Positions 51,093 through 62,108 of a stretch of 64,000 nt of DNA are shown here, piece by piece. This stretch comes from Opitutaceae bacterium (lineage in GTDB: Bacteria > Verrucomicrobiota > Verrucomicrobiia > Opitutales > Opitutaceae). Within the stretch, counting starts at the first letter, position 1. Each line of letters opens with the position of its first letter. The position numbers and the translations under genes are program-made. The stretch lies in the NCBI GenBank assembly GCA_016711225.1, contig JADJTK010000050.1:1-64000 (forward strand). Reading direction: 5' to 3'. The notes under the pieces are model-generated. The model was not told the DNA's origin, searched no databases, and saw only the letters and a program-made list of their open reading frames with translations.

Positions 51093-51584
51093 TTACTTCT
51101 CCCCGTCACGCCTCCCGCGCTTCCACTCCGCACTGGTGCGTTTGCTATGCTGTTCGACTGCCGCCGACTGCGCCTGCCCCACCCGCTCGACCCATTCGGC
51201 GAGCTGCGCGGGCGACAGGAGATGAACACCGTGCGCCGACACGGTGTCGCCCTCGGCCCGGTCGGCTGTCGCGACAAAGACTTCGGCCGGCTTGGCCGAC
51301 TGCACCGCGAGCTGCTCGATCAAATCGTCGGCCGTCATGCCCGCCGGAGTATAGAGCACGGAGAAAGTTGTGTGCGGCGTCGGCCGTTCGATGGAGATTT
51401 CGGCGCCACGGCCGTCGAAGACCACGCTCACGCGCATCCGTTCAAAATCGTGGAGCGCGCGGAGCTTCGCAACCAGTCGTGCCCGGGCGACATCGCGCCC
51501 CTCGGTCGTGAGCACGCGGCGCAGCTCGGGCCAAGCATGGGCGATGTTGTAGCCGTCCACGAGTAGGTGCTTTTCAAATTCCAC
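51093..51584 (-). CDS. NYN-domain (YacP-like) predicted ribonuclease
   Basis: 163 residues. The PIN-like NYN fold is shown by LLVDGYNIAHAWPELRRVL with the first Asp, VSVVFDGRGAEISIE, SAKPAEVFVATADRAE, and a final helix. YacP/Rae1-type proteins are ribosome-associated or mRNA-cleaving endoribonucleases. The C-terminal 25 residues are basic (SAEWKRGRRDGEK). The gene is intact and alone on its strand. From 51585 to 51846 no gene is seen. Confidence 0.8.
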   Translation of the reverse strand: MEFEKHLLVDGYNIAHAWPELRRVLTTEGRDVARARLVAKLRALHDFERMRVSVVFDGRGAEISIERPTPHTTFSVLYTPAGMTADDLIEQLAVQSAKPAEVFVATADRAEGDTVSAHGVHLLSPAQLAEWVERVGQAQSAAVEQHSKRTSAEWKRGRRDGEK

Positions 51585-51846
51585 GTGGGCGCACTATCGA
51601 GGGCCTCGGGTCGCAACGCAATCCGCGGGGCAGCGTGCCGGAGACCTCGTCGTCGAAGCCCCCGGGCGTGTGGCGCAGGCCTCCGTGCCTGCGGGATCCG
51701 GTCTCGCCGGCACGGAGGCCGGCGCCACCACGTGCGACTGCCGGCTGGTGTTTTCTCTACTCACTGCCCGTTCCTTGCGCTCAACCCTCTGCCGTTCCGC
51801 ACTCCGCGTTCTGCATTCTGCGTTCTTCCCCCGGGTCCGCCACTCC

Positions 51847-54800
51847 TCACTTCACCTCGATCGGAATGCTCTCGGAGTGGCTGTTGAATTCGGGCGCGTA
51901 CATGCACTGGATCTCCGCGATGCCGCTCTGGTACGCACCCCGGAGCTGCACGCGTGTCGAGTATTCGAACACGTAGACGCCTTTCGGCAGGTAATCGATG
52001 AAGAAGTGGGAGGCCGTGTCGCGGGTGCTCTCATAGTAAGCGAGGCCGTCTTGGTACTTGTACCGGCTGAGCACGCCCACCGGTTCGGTGCCGCTGCCGC
52101 GTTGGTCCTTCAGGTGCACGTATTCCATGTCGCGATCCGTGCGCAGCTCGAGGCGCACGACCAACTCATCGCCGACCGCCACCGGGCCGGTCACCGGAAC
52201 CAGCTCCTGGCCCTTCTTCGTCGTCTGCTTCAGCCAGAGCGTCTTCTTCAGCTTCAGCGGTGTGCCTTCGTGCGGCGCAACCTTCGCCATGTCCTCGAGA
52301 TACTGCCAATGCACGCTGCCCCAGCTCACGCCTTCGTCAGTCTTCTTCAGGGTGATCGCGCCCATCGCCGGTTTGATCTCGTCGCGCACGAACTTGTGTT
52401 CGTAAAAACCGGTGCCGGCTTCCACCTTCTCGGGGCGGATCGCCTGACCACCGAGCGAGACTTCCACGAGAGCGTCGCTGCTCAACAGATTCGTGCCGCG
52501 GAGCAACAGGCCATAGACGGCATCGGCGGTCGCCTTCGTCGTTTTCCAGTCCTGGGTCTGTTTCTGCTTCAAAAGCCAGACCTTGCAGTCCTCGACGGCC
52601 TGCGCGTCCTCCGCCACCTCGGCGAAAGCCTCGATCATCAGCGCCTGCGTCTCGATCGGCGCGCGGTACCACCACCAGCTCAGCTCAGTGTCGCGCCAGA
52701 ACAGTCCCAACTCCTCGTTGCTCACGCTACGCTCTTTCATCGAGCGCATGATCGCCTGCGCGGTCGCCTTGTCACCGAACCGCTGTAGCGCGAGGGCGAG
52801 GTGCGCCTGGCTCTGGCGCGCGTCCACCTCGAGCCAATGGTTGCGGGATTGTCTCAGGAAGAAGTCCACCGCCGCCCGGTGCTCCGCGCCGACTGGCCGA
52901 TCCTCGAGAAAGAAGCTGCGGCCGTAGAGGTACAGCGCGTCGGTGTAGCTCGGTACGTACTCCTCGGGATTCGGCCGCTTCAAAATCGCGCGATATTCGC
53001 GGTCCATCCACGCATCGAGCGCGCCGAGGGCCTTGATCGCCGGCGTCCAGTCAAGCTCGACGCCGAGGTGCCGCAGACGGCCGAAGCCGGTCATGATGTA
53101 GAGGCTAATGTATTCACTCGGTTGCCCACCGGGGAACCACGACCAGCGGCCGTCCGCCAGCTGCCGCTCGGTGAGCTGAGCGAGCGCGCGGGCGGACTCC
53201 TCGTCGAGCCGGTTGGAGTCGAAGAGGAGTCCGACGTTGCGCCGCGACTGGCTTTCCGCCTGCGCCTGCCTCAGCCATGGCGTCTCCTCCAGCATCACCG
53301 ACTTCAGGTCCTGGTTCTTCGTGAGCGGGCTGTCGAGCGCCGGAGTGCCCTTCCAGAAATCGAAGACGCGGCGAATCTTCGGATCGGAATTGGCGATGTG
53401 GCGGGCGAGCGCGTTGGCATAAAGACGGTTGAAGAGCTGCTCACTGCACTCGTACGGGTATTCCATCAGGTAAGGCAGCGCCATCACCGCGTACCACGCC
53501 GGTTGCGAGACCATCTGCACCGTGAGCGACTGCTGGCGGAGTGTGTCCGACTCGCCGGAGGCAAGGAGCTTCGCGAACTCGAACTGCTTGGTCGCCTTGC
53601 CGCGAATCGGCAGCGGGAGCGACTCCGTGACGAGGATTCGGCGACTGAGCACGGGCAGGAACCCTTCCTCGCCGTCGCTGGCCTGCGCGCTGGCGCCGAC
53701 GGCCTTGTAGGTGAGGAAACCCATGCCGTCGGGCACCGCGACACGCCACGCGTAGCTGCGTGATTGTTTGGCGGGCACGTCGAAGGCCTGCTCGGTGGCG
53801 CGGTTGCCCAGCGCCGCGTCCACCGACTGCAGCGAAGCGGCGGCGGCGAAGGTGAGCTTCACCCTGCCCTGCTGTGGCCGGTCGCTCTGGTTGCTCACCT
53901 TGACGGTGAACTCGATGGCGTCGCCCTCGCGCACGAAGCGCGGTGGGTTCGGCTCGACCATGAGGTCCTTGGCGGTGACCGCCGTGCCAGTAAGGAGGCC
54001 GGCGCGCAGCTGCTTGTCATGGGCGAAGCCGAGGAATTTCCACTCGGTGAGCGCCTCCGGCATGGTGAACTTCATCCGCACCACGCCGTCCTCGCCCGCG
54101 GTCAGGTGCGGGAAGAAGAACGCGGTCTCGTTGAGATTCTTGCGCGCGGTGACCTTGCTGAGGTCGGGTTTGGACGCCGAGGCATCCTGCCCGAACTGGG
54201 CGGCAACCACCGAAGCCGCGGATCCGATATCCTTAAGCTCGGTGCGGAGTCGGGTGCCCGCCAGCGTGGTCGCAGCCGCATACCCCCCCGAGGGAGCGGC
54301 GTCCACGCAGAACGGCGACAAGATGATGGTTTCCTCGTCCGAACTTCCGGCCAACGCCGCGCCAGACTGCAGCGCCATCATCGGCTGGCCACTCCAAGCC
54401 CCAGAAATCGGACACAACTTCTGCCGGGAAAGTCCTGTAGCGCCAGTCCACGGCGTGTTGCGGCGTCTGCCACCAGCCCCACACGTACTGCAAGTCTCGC
54501 TGCACGTTCTGGAACTCGAATTGGCTCAGGTTGGATTCGTACCGGAACACACTGAAGCCTGCCGGCCAGGAGTGCGGCGCATACTGGTCGAGCGAGGCGT
54601 CGTACAGCGTGGCGACCATCTCGGCGGCACTGCGCCTGGCATCGGGACCGGCGACGACTGCAGTCCATGTCTCCTTCTGGCCGGGCGCGAGTTTCGAACG
54701 GAACGTCTCCCACTTCACGTTGAGCTGCTTGTTGGTCCACGGCACGTTCACCACGCGCTCGTGGAAATAGGCACGGTTCTCGCGGACAAAGCTCACCCGC

Positions 54801-57800
54801 ACCGTAAACCCGCCGCGCATCTCCTCGGTCACCGTGTGCTCGATGGGCTCCTGGGTGCGATCGGCTTTCGTCCAGTAGCTCATCAACGCCTTGCCATTGC
54901 ACTCCAGTTCGACGAAGGCCCGGCCACTGGCATATCCAGTTCCCCAGAGCGCGGTGAACTTCTCGCCCGGCTCGACCGACCACTTCGGCGCCGCGAACAG
55001 GTTCGGAACCTTCACGCCGTACCGGCGTGCCCGCGGATCCACCACCTGCACCGTCCGGCGCGCAGTCACCGTCTTGCCGAAACGATCCTTCGTCTCGAGC
55101 GAGGCGCGGTAGATCCCGGCCTTCAGCGGCACCACAACCTTGGTCGCACCGGTGGCGTCGGTCTTGAAAGCCTGCGTGGCGACGACCGCTTCCTGTGCCC
55201 AAGAATCCGGATTCGCTGGATCCGCCTTGGGCTCCTCGGCGCCCCACCACCAGCGGTTCTGGCGCCGCAGCGGAGCACGTTCGACGGCGACCGGCTGTTT
55301 GAGCGCGTGAATCGTCATCCTGCCCTTGGCCGCCTGCGGCACACCATCGAGCGAGGTCGTCGTGACCGACAATTCGACCGGCCGCCCGGCCGTCTGCCAG
55401 TCACCAGCGTTCACCGACGCTGCCAGCGCGGTGTAGCCCGCACGCACGGTACGCTCGTCGGAGCGCGTTTCGCCCGTCGTATCGGTCACATCGGCGAAGA
55501 CGGTGTAAGAAAACACGGGCTCGCTCTTCGCGGGCACGGCGCGATCCGGCTCGGCGGTGAAGGTGACTTTGAAGGTTCCGTCCGGCCCGCTGGCAGCGAT
55601 GCCGTGCGCGACCGCCTTGGCCGCCTGCGGCCGCCACCACCAGCACCACGAAGGGAATTGCACATCCCGCACCACGCGCCACTGCACCTTCGCCCCACCG
55701 ATGGCGGCGCCGGTGTACGCCGTGGCCTTGCCGACGACGGTGACCCGGCTATCAAGTTTCGCGGCGTCAGTGGGCGCCTCGAGCGCGACCTGGAATTTCG
55801 GACGCTTGTACTCCTCGACGTTGAAAAAGGTCATGCCCGACCGGTCGAGAACCTGAATGGACATGCGCCCCGCCACCCGATCGCGGGGCGCGGTGAACGC
55901 GCCCTCGAACGAGCCGTAGTCGTTCGTGCGGTGCTCGGTGCGGGCGATCTCCTTGCCGTTGGGATCGTCGAACACGACCGTGAGCGCGCGGCCGGCGGCG
56001 GCGGAGTACTTGGCGGCGGCCCGATCGGAGCAGATGGATACGCCCTTGTAGCTGATCGTCTGTCCGGGCCGGTAGATGGCGCGGTCGGTGAAGAACACTG
56101 TTTGCGTTTCGGAACGGCCGGGTTCGGCGCGGCCGTAGGATCGAAGCTCGCGCATGCTCGCAACGGCGTGGCCGCCGTGCTCGGCCAGCACGAGGACCGA
56201 ACGGTCCTTGGCGGAGAACTCGAATCGGCCGTTGGCATCGGTCGCCTTCGGCGCGAGCGCCTTGAACCAGCCCTCGCGGTCGCGTTGCCAGAAGCGCAAC
56301 GTTGCACCGGCGACCGGCTCGCCGCTGCCCGCTTGGAGTACGAAGCCGGCCTGGGTCTCGCTGTCGTTGCGTGCGCTCAGGACGAGTGCGAGGTCGCTGA
56401 CCCATACCGTGGCGACGCTGACCTGATTGTCGGCATCGCCGAATGCGGCGTCATGGCTGGCGAAAATGGCGTAGAACCCCGGCTTGAGCGTGGTCGGGGC
56501 GGGCAGCTTCTCGGTATGTTCGTTGAAGTCGTTCGTCGGCGGCAGCTCGGCCTCCCAGGCGAGCGCTGGCTTGGCGTCGAGCCACGCCTTGGTCCGCTCC
56601 CGCTCAAAGCTGCCGAAAGTCCAGCGTGCGTGCTCGACATAGTCGGTGAAGTCGACCGGTACCGCGCGGAGGTGGATCCTGGTGACATTGCGGTAAGTGA
56701 TGTTGAGCGTGGGCCACGGGGCGTTCCAAACTCCCTCGGTGTCGAGCTGCGCCGAGCGCGCCTCGATCTGCTCGATGAGATTGAAACACTGATTCCCTCC
56801 CGCGCTTCCGGGGAAAGCCCCCCGGCCAAGTTGCGCCGTTTTCCAGGCCGCCACCAGTTCGCCGGCGGAATTCTGGCGGCTTGCGATCAGGAAGACCGCT
56901 CGCGCAGAGATCTCGTGCTTCTCCGTCGCGGCAACAAAGCGCCGAAGCGCGGCGTCGTAGCGCTCGTCCTTGCCCTCGCCGACGGCGGCGTTGTATCCGA
57001 AATTCAGGCGGGCAAGGTCGGCGTCATGGAATGCGGAGCGGTCGGTATCGCCGCGATGGAATTGCAGCAACGCCTGGTAGAGTCGAATGGCCTTCAGTTG
57101 CGGGCACCCGGTGTCGGCGGTATCAACCTGCCACTTCGCGAACTCGGCGACATCGCCGAAAATCGGACCGGTGGCGGCGATCTCGAACGCATCCTCAGCA
57201 CCGACCGCAGCCTGTTCGCCGATCTGGTAGAACGAGAGCGCTTCGTAGGCGAGGAAGTCGAAGAGCGTGGGGCGATAGGTGTCCGGCACGCTGCCCTTAT
57301 CGATCAGGGCGTCGAAGGTTTCGATGGAGGTGGCCTGAAGAGCGGCGGGATCGGCGAGCGCGGCGTCGAAACACCGGCCGATCTCGGCGAGGATGCGCGC
57401 GAGGTCCCAGGTCTGGAGGTCCGGGCCCGGTGCTTCCGCTGTCTGGGTACGCTGGAGGAACCGCCAGCGGTTGTGCTGAAAATACTGCCAGTACCAGTGG
57501 CCGAGCAGCGCCTCCATGGCGGGTTTCATCTCGGCAGGTGCCTTGTCCAGCTCGGCCTGCAAGCGCACGATCTTCTCCTCGGGCTTGTTGCCTTGGACCA
57601 CGCCCTCAAGCGCGATCCTGCGGCCGATGGCCTTGATCGCCTCCGCATAGGAACGATCGGCCACGGCGCCGGCGATGATCGGTTCTAGGCGCTCGATCGC
57701 GGTCTTGGGCAGGCCCCGGCCCACCGCCTCATGCACCTGCTGCCACTGCTCATCGCGCGGCCCGGCGGAGAGCGTGGAGGCGAGGGACAGGAGGGCGATC

Positions 57801-57826
57801 ACTCCCAAAAGTATACGTGGCTTCAT
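51847..57826 (-). CDS. Alpha-2-macroglobulin family protein with embedded TonB-plug-like segment (one frameshift)
   Basis: About 1990 codons. The signal peptide is MKPRILLGVIALLSLASTLS. The first half has macroglobulin domains including the MG2 region (VFFTDRAIYRPGQTISYKGV). Near 54375 the frame shifts; the body then continues with TARKNLNETAFFFPHL, VVRMKFTMPEALTEWKFLGF, the thioester-like motif ECSEQ (53437-53448) and the helical thioester domain. Between the halves, at about 54178-54343, lies SDEETIILSPF, then GGYAAATTLAGTRLRTELKD, a pattern otherwise typical of the N-terminal plug of Opitutaceae TonB receptors. Bacterial A2Ms are thought to trap proteases at the cell envelope. No penicillin-binding-protein gene is adjacent. 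Confidence 0.85.
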
Positions 57827-58181
57827 GGCGGTGCGGCGGCGGGGTTGGTGGAGGGAAAGGGGCGGAGGCGATCAGGAGCAGCGAGACGCGAACCTGGTGC
57901 GAACGTCTCCATCTTACCCTATTTCGCCGTGGAGGTTGTCACGTGGGCGTAAGAGTTTGTCAGTGAGTTGTCAGGCGAATCCCCGCCGGCCGGCGCACGG
58001 GGCGGTTCCGCCAGCGCTCATTTGGGTGATACGGACGTACCGCCATCGCGAATCGCCGGTCTCGGCCCATGCCTCCTCCGCGCCCCCGCGCCGAGGGGAG
58101 CCACTCGTCCGGCGTCAGCTGGTCCCACAGCGGCCGCGATTTCGCTCGCGCCACGCCGGGGCGCCGCCTTCGCTCGTCGCC
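57827..58181. other. Intergenic stretch upstream of A2M gene
   Basis: About 355 bases, no gene supported. TGACAA-type hexamers repeat three times at about 57935-57980 on the minus strand (GTGACAACC, CTGACAAAC, TGACAACTC) before a TAAGAT box at 57912, which may be promoter or regulator sites of the A2M gene. Confidence 0.4.
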
Positions 58182-58373
58182 ATGAACCGGAGCACGAAAC
58201 TCGCCGTCCGCCTGCTGGCCAGCGGCGTGATCCTCGTCGGAGCCGTGGTGCTGCTGCCCGAGGTCCTCGGTGGCCTGGAACGGTTGCTTCGCATCATCCG
58301 CATCAACTGGTGGCTGCTGGTGCTGGTAGCCCTCGCGGCCTGGACGCTCTTGGCGCTCGGCAAGAAGCGCTGA
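58182..58373 (+). CDS. Small two-helix membrane protein
   Basis: 63 residues from the ATG at 58182. Two hydrophobic segments (LLASGVILVGAVVLLPEVLG and WWLLVLVALAAWTLLAL) are separated by a basic amphipathic turn (LERLLRIIRIN), ending in GKKR. This is a plausible inner-membrane hairpin with both ends in the cytoplasm. I recognise no family. A longer frame extends upstream but has non-protein-like composition. It lies 62 bases before tRNA-Ser. Confidence 0.55.
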   Translation: MNRSTKLAVRLLASGVILVGAVVLLPEVLGGLERLLRIIRINWWLLVLVALAAWTLLALGKKR

Positions 58374-58435
58374 GCGGGCCCGACAACGCACTGGACAACT
58401 TCGCGCGGGCGGCGATGCTCCGCCCCTGCTGATCC

Positions 58436-58525
58436 GGAGGAGTGGCCGAGTGGTTTAAGGCACCTGACTTGAAATCAGACGTTGGCGCAAGCTGACCGTG
58501 GGTTCGAATCCCTCCTCCTCCGCCA
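58436..58525 (+). tRNA. tRNA-Ser (anticodon TGA)
   Basis: Acceptor GGAGGAG/CTCCTCC, D arm with GCCGAGTGGTTTAAGGC, anticodon stem around CTTGAAA with anticodon TGA, a long variable arm (GTTGGCGCAAGCTGAC), T arm GTGGG-TTCGAAT-CCCTC, discriminator G and encoded CCA. The long variable arm and the anticodon fit serine UCA. Confidence 0.95.
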
Positions 58526-58601
58526 TCCTTCGCCCTGCGGGCTTCGGATGGCACGGCCATCCCCGGTTTCATCGCGCGCCCACTGGCGGCAAGCATCGCC
58601 C

Positions 58602-59392
58602 TCAGTGCTGTCGCGTCCCGGGCAACCGGAAATCCACCACCACGGGCCGGTGATCGGAAAGCATGGTGCGCAGCACCTCGCTCTGGGGCAGGCGGCAGGC
58701 CGGCGGCAAAACACGAAATCAAGCGCCCGGCTGGGCAACGGCGAGGGGAAGGTGCGGGCGTTGGCCGGATGCAGGGTGTACTCGCCATGCCTTTGAAAAT
58801 ACTCGAAGAGCGCAGCCGTGGCATCGGGACGGCGCGAGGAGTTGTTGAGATCGCCGCAAAGGATCGGAGGAACCAGCCAGTCGGCCTGGCGATGGCGGTA
58901 CTTGCTGCTCAAGAAATCGGACACCGCCTCCACCTGCTGCAGCCGCGCCCGGCGAGAAGCGAAGGCCAGGTGGAGATTGACGATGGGCACCACATGGCCG
59001 CGGCCGACATCGATCTCGGCAAAGAGAAATCCCTTCCCGCCAATCTCGCTGTGCCCGAAGGAAATGTTCTCCCAGGTCCCCACGCGGTGCCGCGACAGCA
59101 CGGCGTTGCCATAATTCAGGGGCTTGTGGCCGCTGCGCTGGCTGTTCACCCCCATCACCGAATACGGCAGCTGGGAGTGCTCCCTCAGATATTCGAGGAG
59201 ATTGAGCCGGCCGTTCCAATGGGAGTCCTCGTCGATCTCCTGGAGTGCGACCACGTCGGGCTTCAACCGCTCCAGCAGGTGGGCGATCTTGAGGACGTTG
59301 CGCTGGATGGAGGCGTGGGAGTTGAGCCCCTGGTAGGGCGAGAGCCCGCGGCCATGCGCGATATTGTAGGTGACGATCCGGAACGGATGCAT
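58602..59392 (-). CDS. Endonuclease/exonuclease/phosphatase-family protein (one frameshift)
   Basis: From the ATG at 59392: FRIVTYNIAHGRGLSPYQGL, VVALQEIDEDSHWNGR, NYGNAVLSRHRVG, ILCGDLNNSS, ALDFVF. A frameshift near 58700 is needed to reach the expected SDHRPVVVDF and a stop at 58602, giving about 263 residues. The metal-binding Glu and Asp/Asn and the final DH pair are all present. EEP proteins hydrolyse phosphodiesters in nucleic acids, lipids or nucleotides; substrate not predictable. Convergent with tRNA-Ser. Confidence 0.78.
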
Positions 59393-59862
59393 CGGGGGCG
59401 CCAACGTTGGCTGCAACCAGCGGCCACGCAACCCCGCCGACGCGCCCCCCGGCCTCCTGGACTGGCGCACGCACGACGTCGCGGCCGGAATGGCCACACA
59501 CTCTTGTCGGCCCCACACCTCTGGCCGGGCTCGCGGGACACTCGGGTGGCTCTAGGAAGTCTGAGCAGGGCCGGCGCGGCGTCTTACGGGGCCCTCATCG
59601 CCCGAGCGAGTGTCTCGGTCGCGAACGGGCCCCGCGGGGGCCTCGGGCTCGACGCGTTTGGAGTTGGTCGGCCGGCGAGCGCCCGCCGCAGGGGAGCACC
59701 ATGGGGTTTCATGGCGCCCGATTGTCCGGTCGCACGGTCAAGACGATCGGTCGACAATGTCATTCGCGGGCGCCGTCGCCCAGAAATCACCTGCCCGGAC
59801 CTAGGGCCTGCGACCGAGCGGCGGTCTCCGAAACCGCCAACTCCCTCCACCGCGCTAAAAAA
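59393..59862. other. Gene-free stretch
   Basis: About 470 bases with no gene I can support on either strand. It contains the upstream region of the EEP gene and the downstream flank of tRNA-His. Confidence 0.45.
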
Positions 59863-59940
59863 TGGGGCGACCAACGGGATTTGAACCCGCGACCCCCAGA
59901 TCCACAATCTGGTGCTCTAACCAGCTGAGCTATGGCCGCC
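59863..59940 (-). tRNA. tRNA-His (anticodon GTG)
   Basis: On the minus strand: extra 5' G(-1) facing C73, acceptor GCGGCCA/TGGTCGC, D arm GCTCAGCTGGTTAGAGC, anticodon stem CCAGA/TCTGG with loop TTGTGGA, T arm CGGG-TTCAAAT-CCCG, encoded CCA. The G(-1):C73 pair is diagnostic for tRNA-His. Confidence 0.96.
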
Positions 59941-60346
59941 GTAAAGATTAAAGAAGAGCGGGGAAAATCGACAGCCCCTCGGGCGCTGTCAACCCCTACT
60001 TCCGCCTGTTTGCAGGTTCCTCCCCTCCTGAGCCGCAACGTTAGCCAGCCATAACCCGAGGCCGCCAGCTCGCCGACGCTCCAAGCACAGCCTCGCGAGC
60101 CCTCCTCAACGCCCCTGCGTTCGCGAAACACGAGAAAACCGATCGGCGCATGCAAGCACCCTGACCTGCCTTCGGACCGCGACAGCCGGCACCGAGCCAT
60201 TGCAACATTCGTGTCACGCCGTCACCGCGAAGTTGCCGAGTTCACCCTTTCGCCTCGCCCTGCCCTGGCCTCTGCTCTTGGCGGGCCGCTGCGCGGTCGC
60301 GGGCAATCCCGCCCGCCGCCACCTCGGAGGCCCGAAGCCACCGCTG
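59941..60346. other. Gene-free stretch
   Basis: About 405 bases between tRNA-His and the glycosyltransferase. The reading frame of the latter is open upstream to 60200, but the extra residues do not resemble the family, so I leave this stretch unannotated. Confidence 0.4.
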
Positions 60347-61450
60347 ATGAACAAAATCCTCTTCCTGGTGCAGGGTGAAGGCCGCGGCCACATGACCCAA
60401 GCCATCGCTCTCGCGCAGATGCTCCCCGGCACCACGATCCGCGTATTGGTCGGCCGCAGTCCCGAACGCCAGATCCCCGCCTTCTTCCGCCGCGCCTTCC
60501 CGGACGCCGAGGCGTTCGACTCCCTCAACTTCACTTTTGATGCCCGGCACCGATCGGTGAACCAACTCCGCACCGGACTCGCCGCCGCCGTTCAAATCCC
60601 CCGCTACTGGCGCACCATCCGGCGCCTGCGTGCGCAGATTCGCGCCTTCGCCCCGGACATTATCATCAACTTCTTCGAACCAATCGGCAGCCTCGCCTGC
60701 CGCGGCCTGGGCATTCCTGCTGTGGCCATCGGGCACCAATTTCTCTTCCTGCATCCCGCCACCCCGTTTCCGCCGCGCAGCGGACTACAACGTCGTGGCT
60801 TCCGAGCCTACCTGCGCTTCTTCTTCGGACACTGTGAGCGCAAGCTGGCACTCTCCGCCTATGCCGCTCCGCCGCACCGCGACGTCGTAGTCGTACCTCC
60901 CCTGCTGCGGACGGAGGTGTTCATGCGCCCCACCCGACGACGCGGGTACGTCCTAGCCTATCTGGTCAACCGCGGCTACGCCTCCGACATCGGAGGTTGG
61001 GACCGACCGACCATTTGCTTCTGGGACAACCCCGACGGTCCGCGCCGAGTCCGGGAGGGAAAAGTGCGCTTTCACCAGATCGACGACCGCGCCTACCTGC
61101 GTTTCATGGCGCAGTGTGGCACGCTGGTGACGACCGCCGGCTTCGAGTCGATGTGCGAAGCGGCCTATTTGGGGAAGCCGATGGTGCTTGTCCCCGTTGA
61201 GGGCCACTTCGAGCAACTCTGCAACGCCACCGATGCCGCCCACCACGGCATCGCCACGCACGCGACCTCGTTCACAGGCATCGACTTGAGCGCAATTCGA
61301 CCACCGCAGGTCGACCGCGACTGGCTGGCTTCCGCCGCCCGCATCATCCCGCCATTGCTGGCAGGACTCGTCGCCCGCGCTTGCGGGGCGCCGGGCGCAA
61401 ATCGGAAATCCGAAGAACGCGCTTTTCATTCCTTCGGCGGGGTGTCTTAG
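60347..61450 (+). CDS. Glycosyltransferase, MurG/UGT-like (GT-B)
   Basis: 367 residues from the ATG at 60347, where the family pattern begins: ILFLVQGEGRGHMTQAIALA, the glycine-rich acceptor loop. The C-terminal domain has TLVTTAGFESMCEAAYLGKP and VPVEGHFEQLCNATDA, the donor-nucleotide site pattern of GT28/GT1-like enzymes. Middle blocks such as IINFFEPIGSLACRGLGIPA fit the predicted glycosyltransferase family seen beside membrane-lipid genes. The last 20 residues are weak. Acceptor unknown; likely a cytosolic-face lipid or glycan. It ends 11 bases before the DUF47 gene, so they may be cotranscribed. Confidence 0.75.
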   Translation: MNKILFLVQGEGRGHMTQAIALAQMLPGTTIRVLVGRSPERQIPAFFRRAFPDAEAFDSLNFTFDARHRSVNQLRTGLAAAVQIPRYWRTIRRLRAQIRAFAPDIIINFFEPIGSLACRGLGIPAVAIGHQFLFLHPATPFPPRSGLQRRGFRAYLRFFFGHCERKLALSAYAAPPHRDVVVVPPLLRTEVFMRPTRRRGYVLAYLVNRGYASDIGGWDRPTICFWDNPDGPRRVREGKVRFHQIDDRAYLRFMAQCGTLVTTAGFESMCEAAYLGKPMVLVPVEGHFEQLCNATDAAHHGIATHATSFTGIDLSAIRPPQVDRDWLASAARIIPPLLAGLVARACGAPGANRKSEERAFHSFGGVS

Positions 61451-61460
61451 ATTCGAGCGC

Positions 61461-62096
61461 ATGTCCCTCCGCAAACTCCTCGGCAAAGACGAAAAGTTCT
61501 TCGATCTCCTGGAAGCCAGCGCCGAAGAGGCGAAGTCCAGCACGGCTCTTCTGGCCAAATATCTCGCCACCGTCACCGACGCGGCCCAGCGTCAGAGACT
61601 CGATGAATTCGTCCTCAGCCGCCGCAAGGACAAGCGCATCACCTCCCAGATCACCGAGGAGCTCTGCAAGACCTTCGTCACCCCGCTGGAGCGCGAGGAC
61701 ATCGAAGCCCTCTCCCTCGCCCTCTACCGCATCCCCAAGGGCGTGGAGAAAGTCGTCGAGCGGCTCTCGATCTATCCTGGCCGCATCCCGCATGAGCACC
61801 TCAACCGGCAGGTCGCCCTGATCGAACAGGCTGCCGACGCGGTGATCTTCATGGTCAAGCAACTGCGCCACGGCACCCGTCTCGACAAGATTCAGGACGC
61901 CAACGCCCGCCTGCAGCACGCCGAGGGCGAAGCCGACAAAATCATGCTCGAGTTCATGAAGGAACTCTACCACGGCCCCTACGAGCCGCGGGAGTTTGTC
62001 GTGCTACGCGAGCTCTATGAGATGCTGGAGAAGGTCATCGACCGCTGCCGCGATGCCGGCAACGTCGTCTTCCAGATCGTCCTGAAATACTCCTGA
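61461..62096 (+). CDS. DUF47/PhoU-like Pit accessory protein
   Basis: 211 residues with the all-helical DUF47 fold (FFDLLEASAEEAKSSTALLA; TPLEREDIEALSLALYRIPK; LYEMLEKVIDRCRDAGNVVF). This family is almost always encoded next to PiT transporters and is thought to regulate them, as here: 12 bases separate it from the pit gene. It resembles PhoU, which bounds this segment at 63736. Confidence 0.88.
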   Translation: MSLRKLLGKDEKFFDLLEASAEEAKSSTALLAKYLATVTDAAQRQRLDEFVLSRRKDKRITSQITEELCKTFVTPLEREDIEALSLALYRIPKGVEKVVERLSIYPGRIPHEHLNRQVALIEQAADAVIFMVKQLRHGTRLDKIQDANARLQHAEGEADKIMLEFMKELYHGPYEPREFVVLRELYEMLEKVIDRCRDAGNVVFQIVLKYS

Positions 62097-62108
62097 GGAA
62101 CCCCGCCC

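Noticed and set aside
53768..57688. 1306-codon plus-strand open frame across the A2M gene
   Set aside because: Antisense shadow of a GC-rich gene; no domain, and the minus strand has clear A2M motifs.
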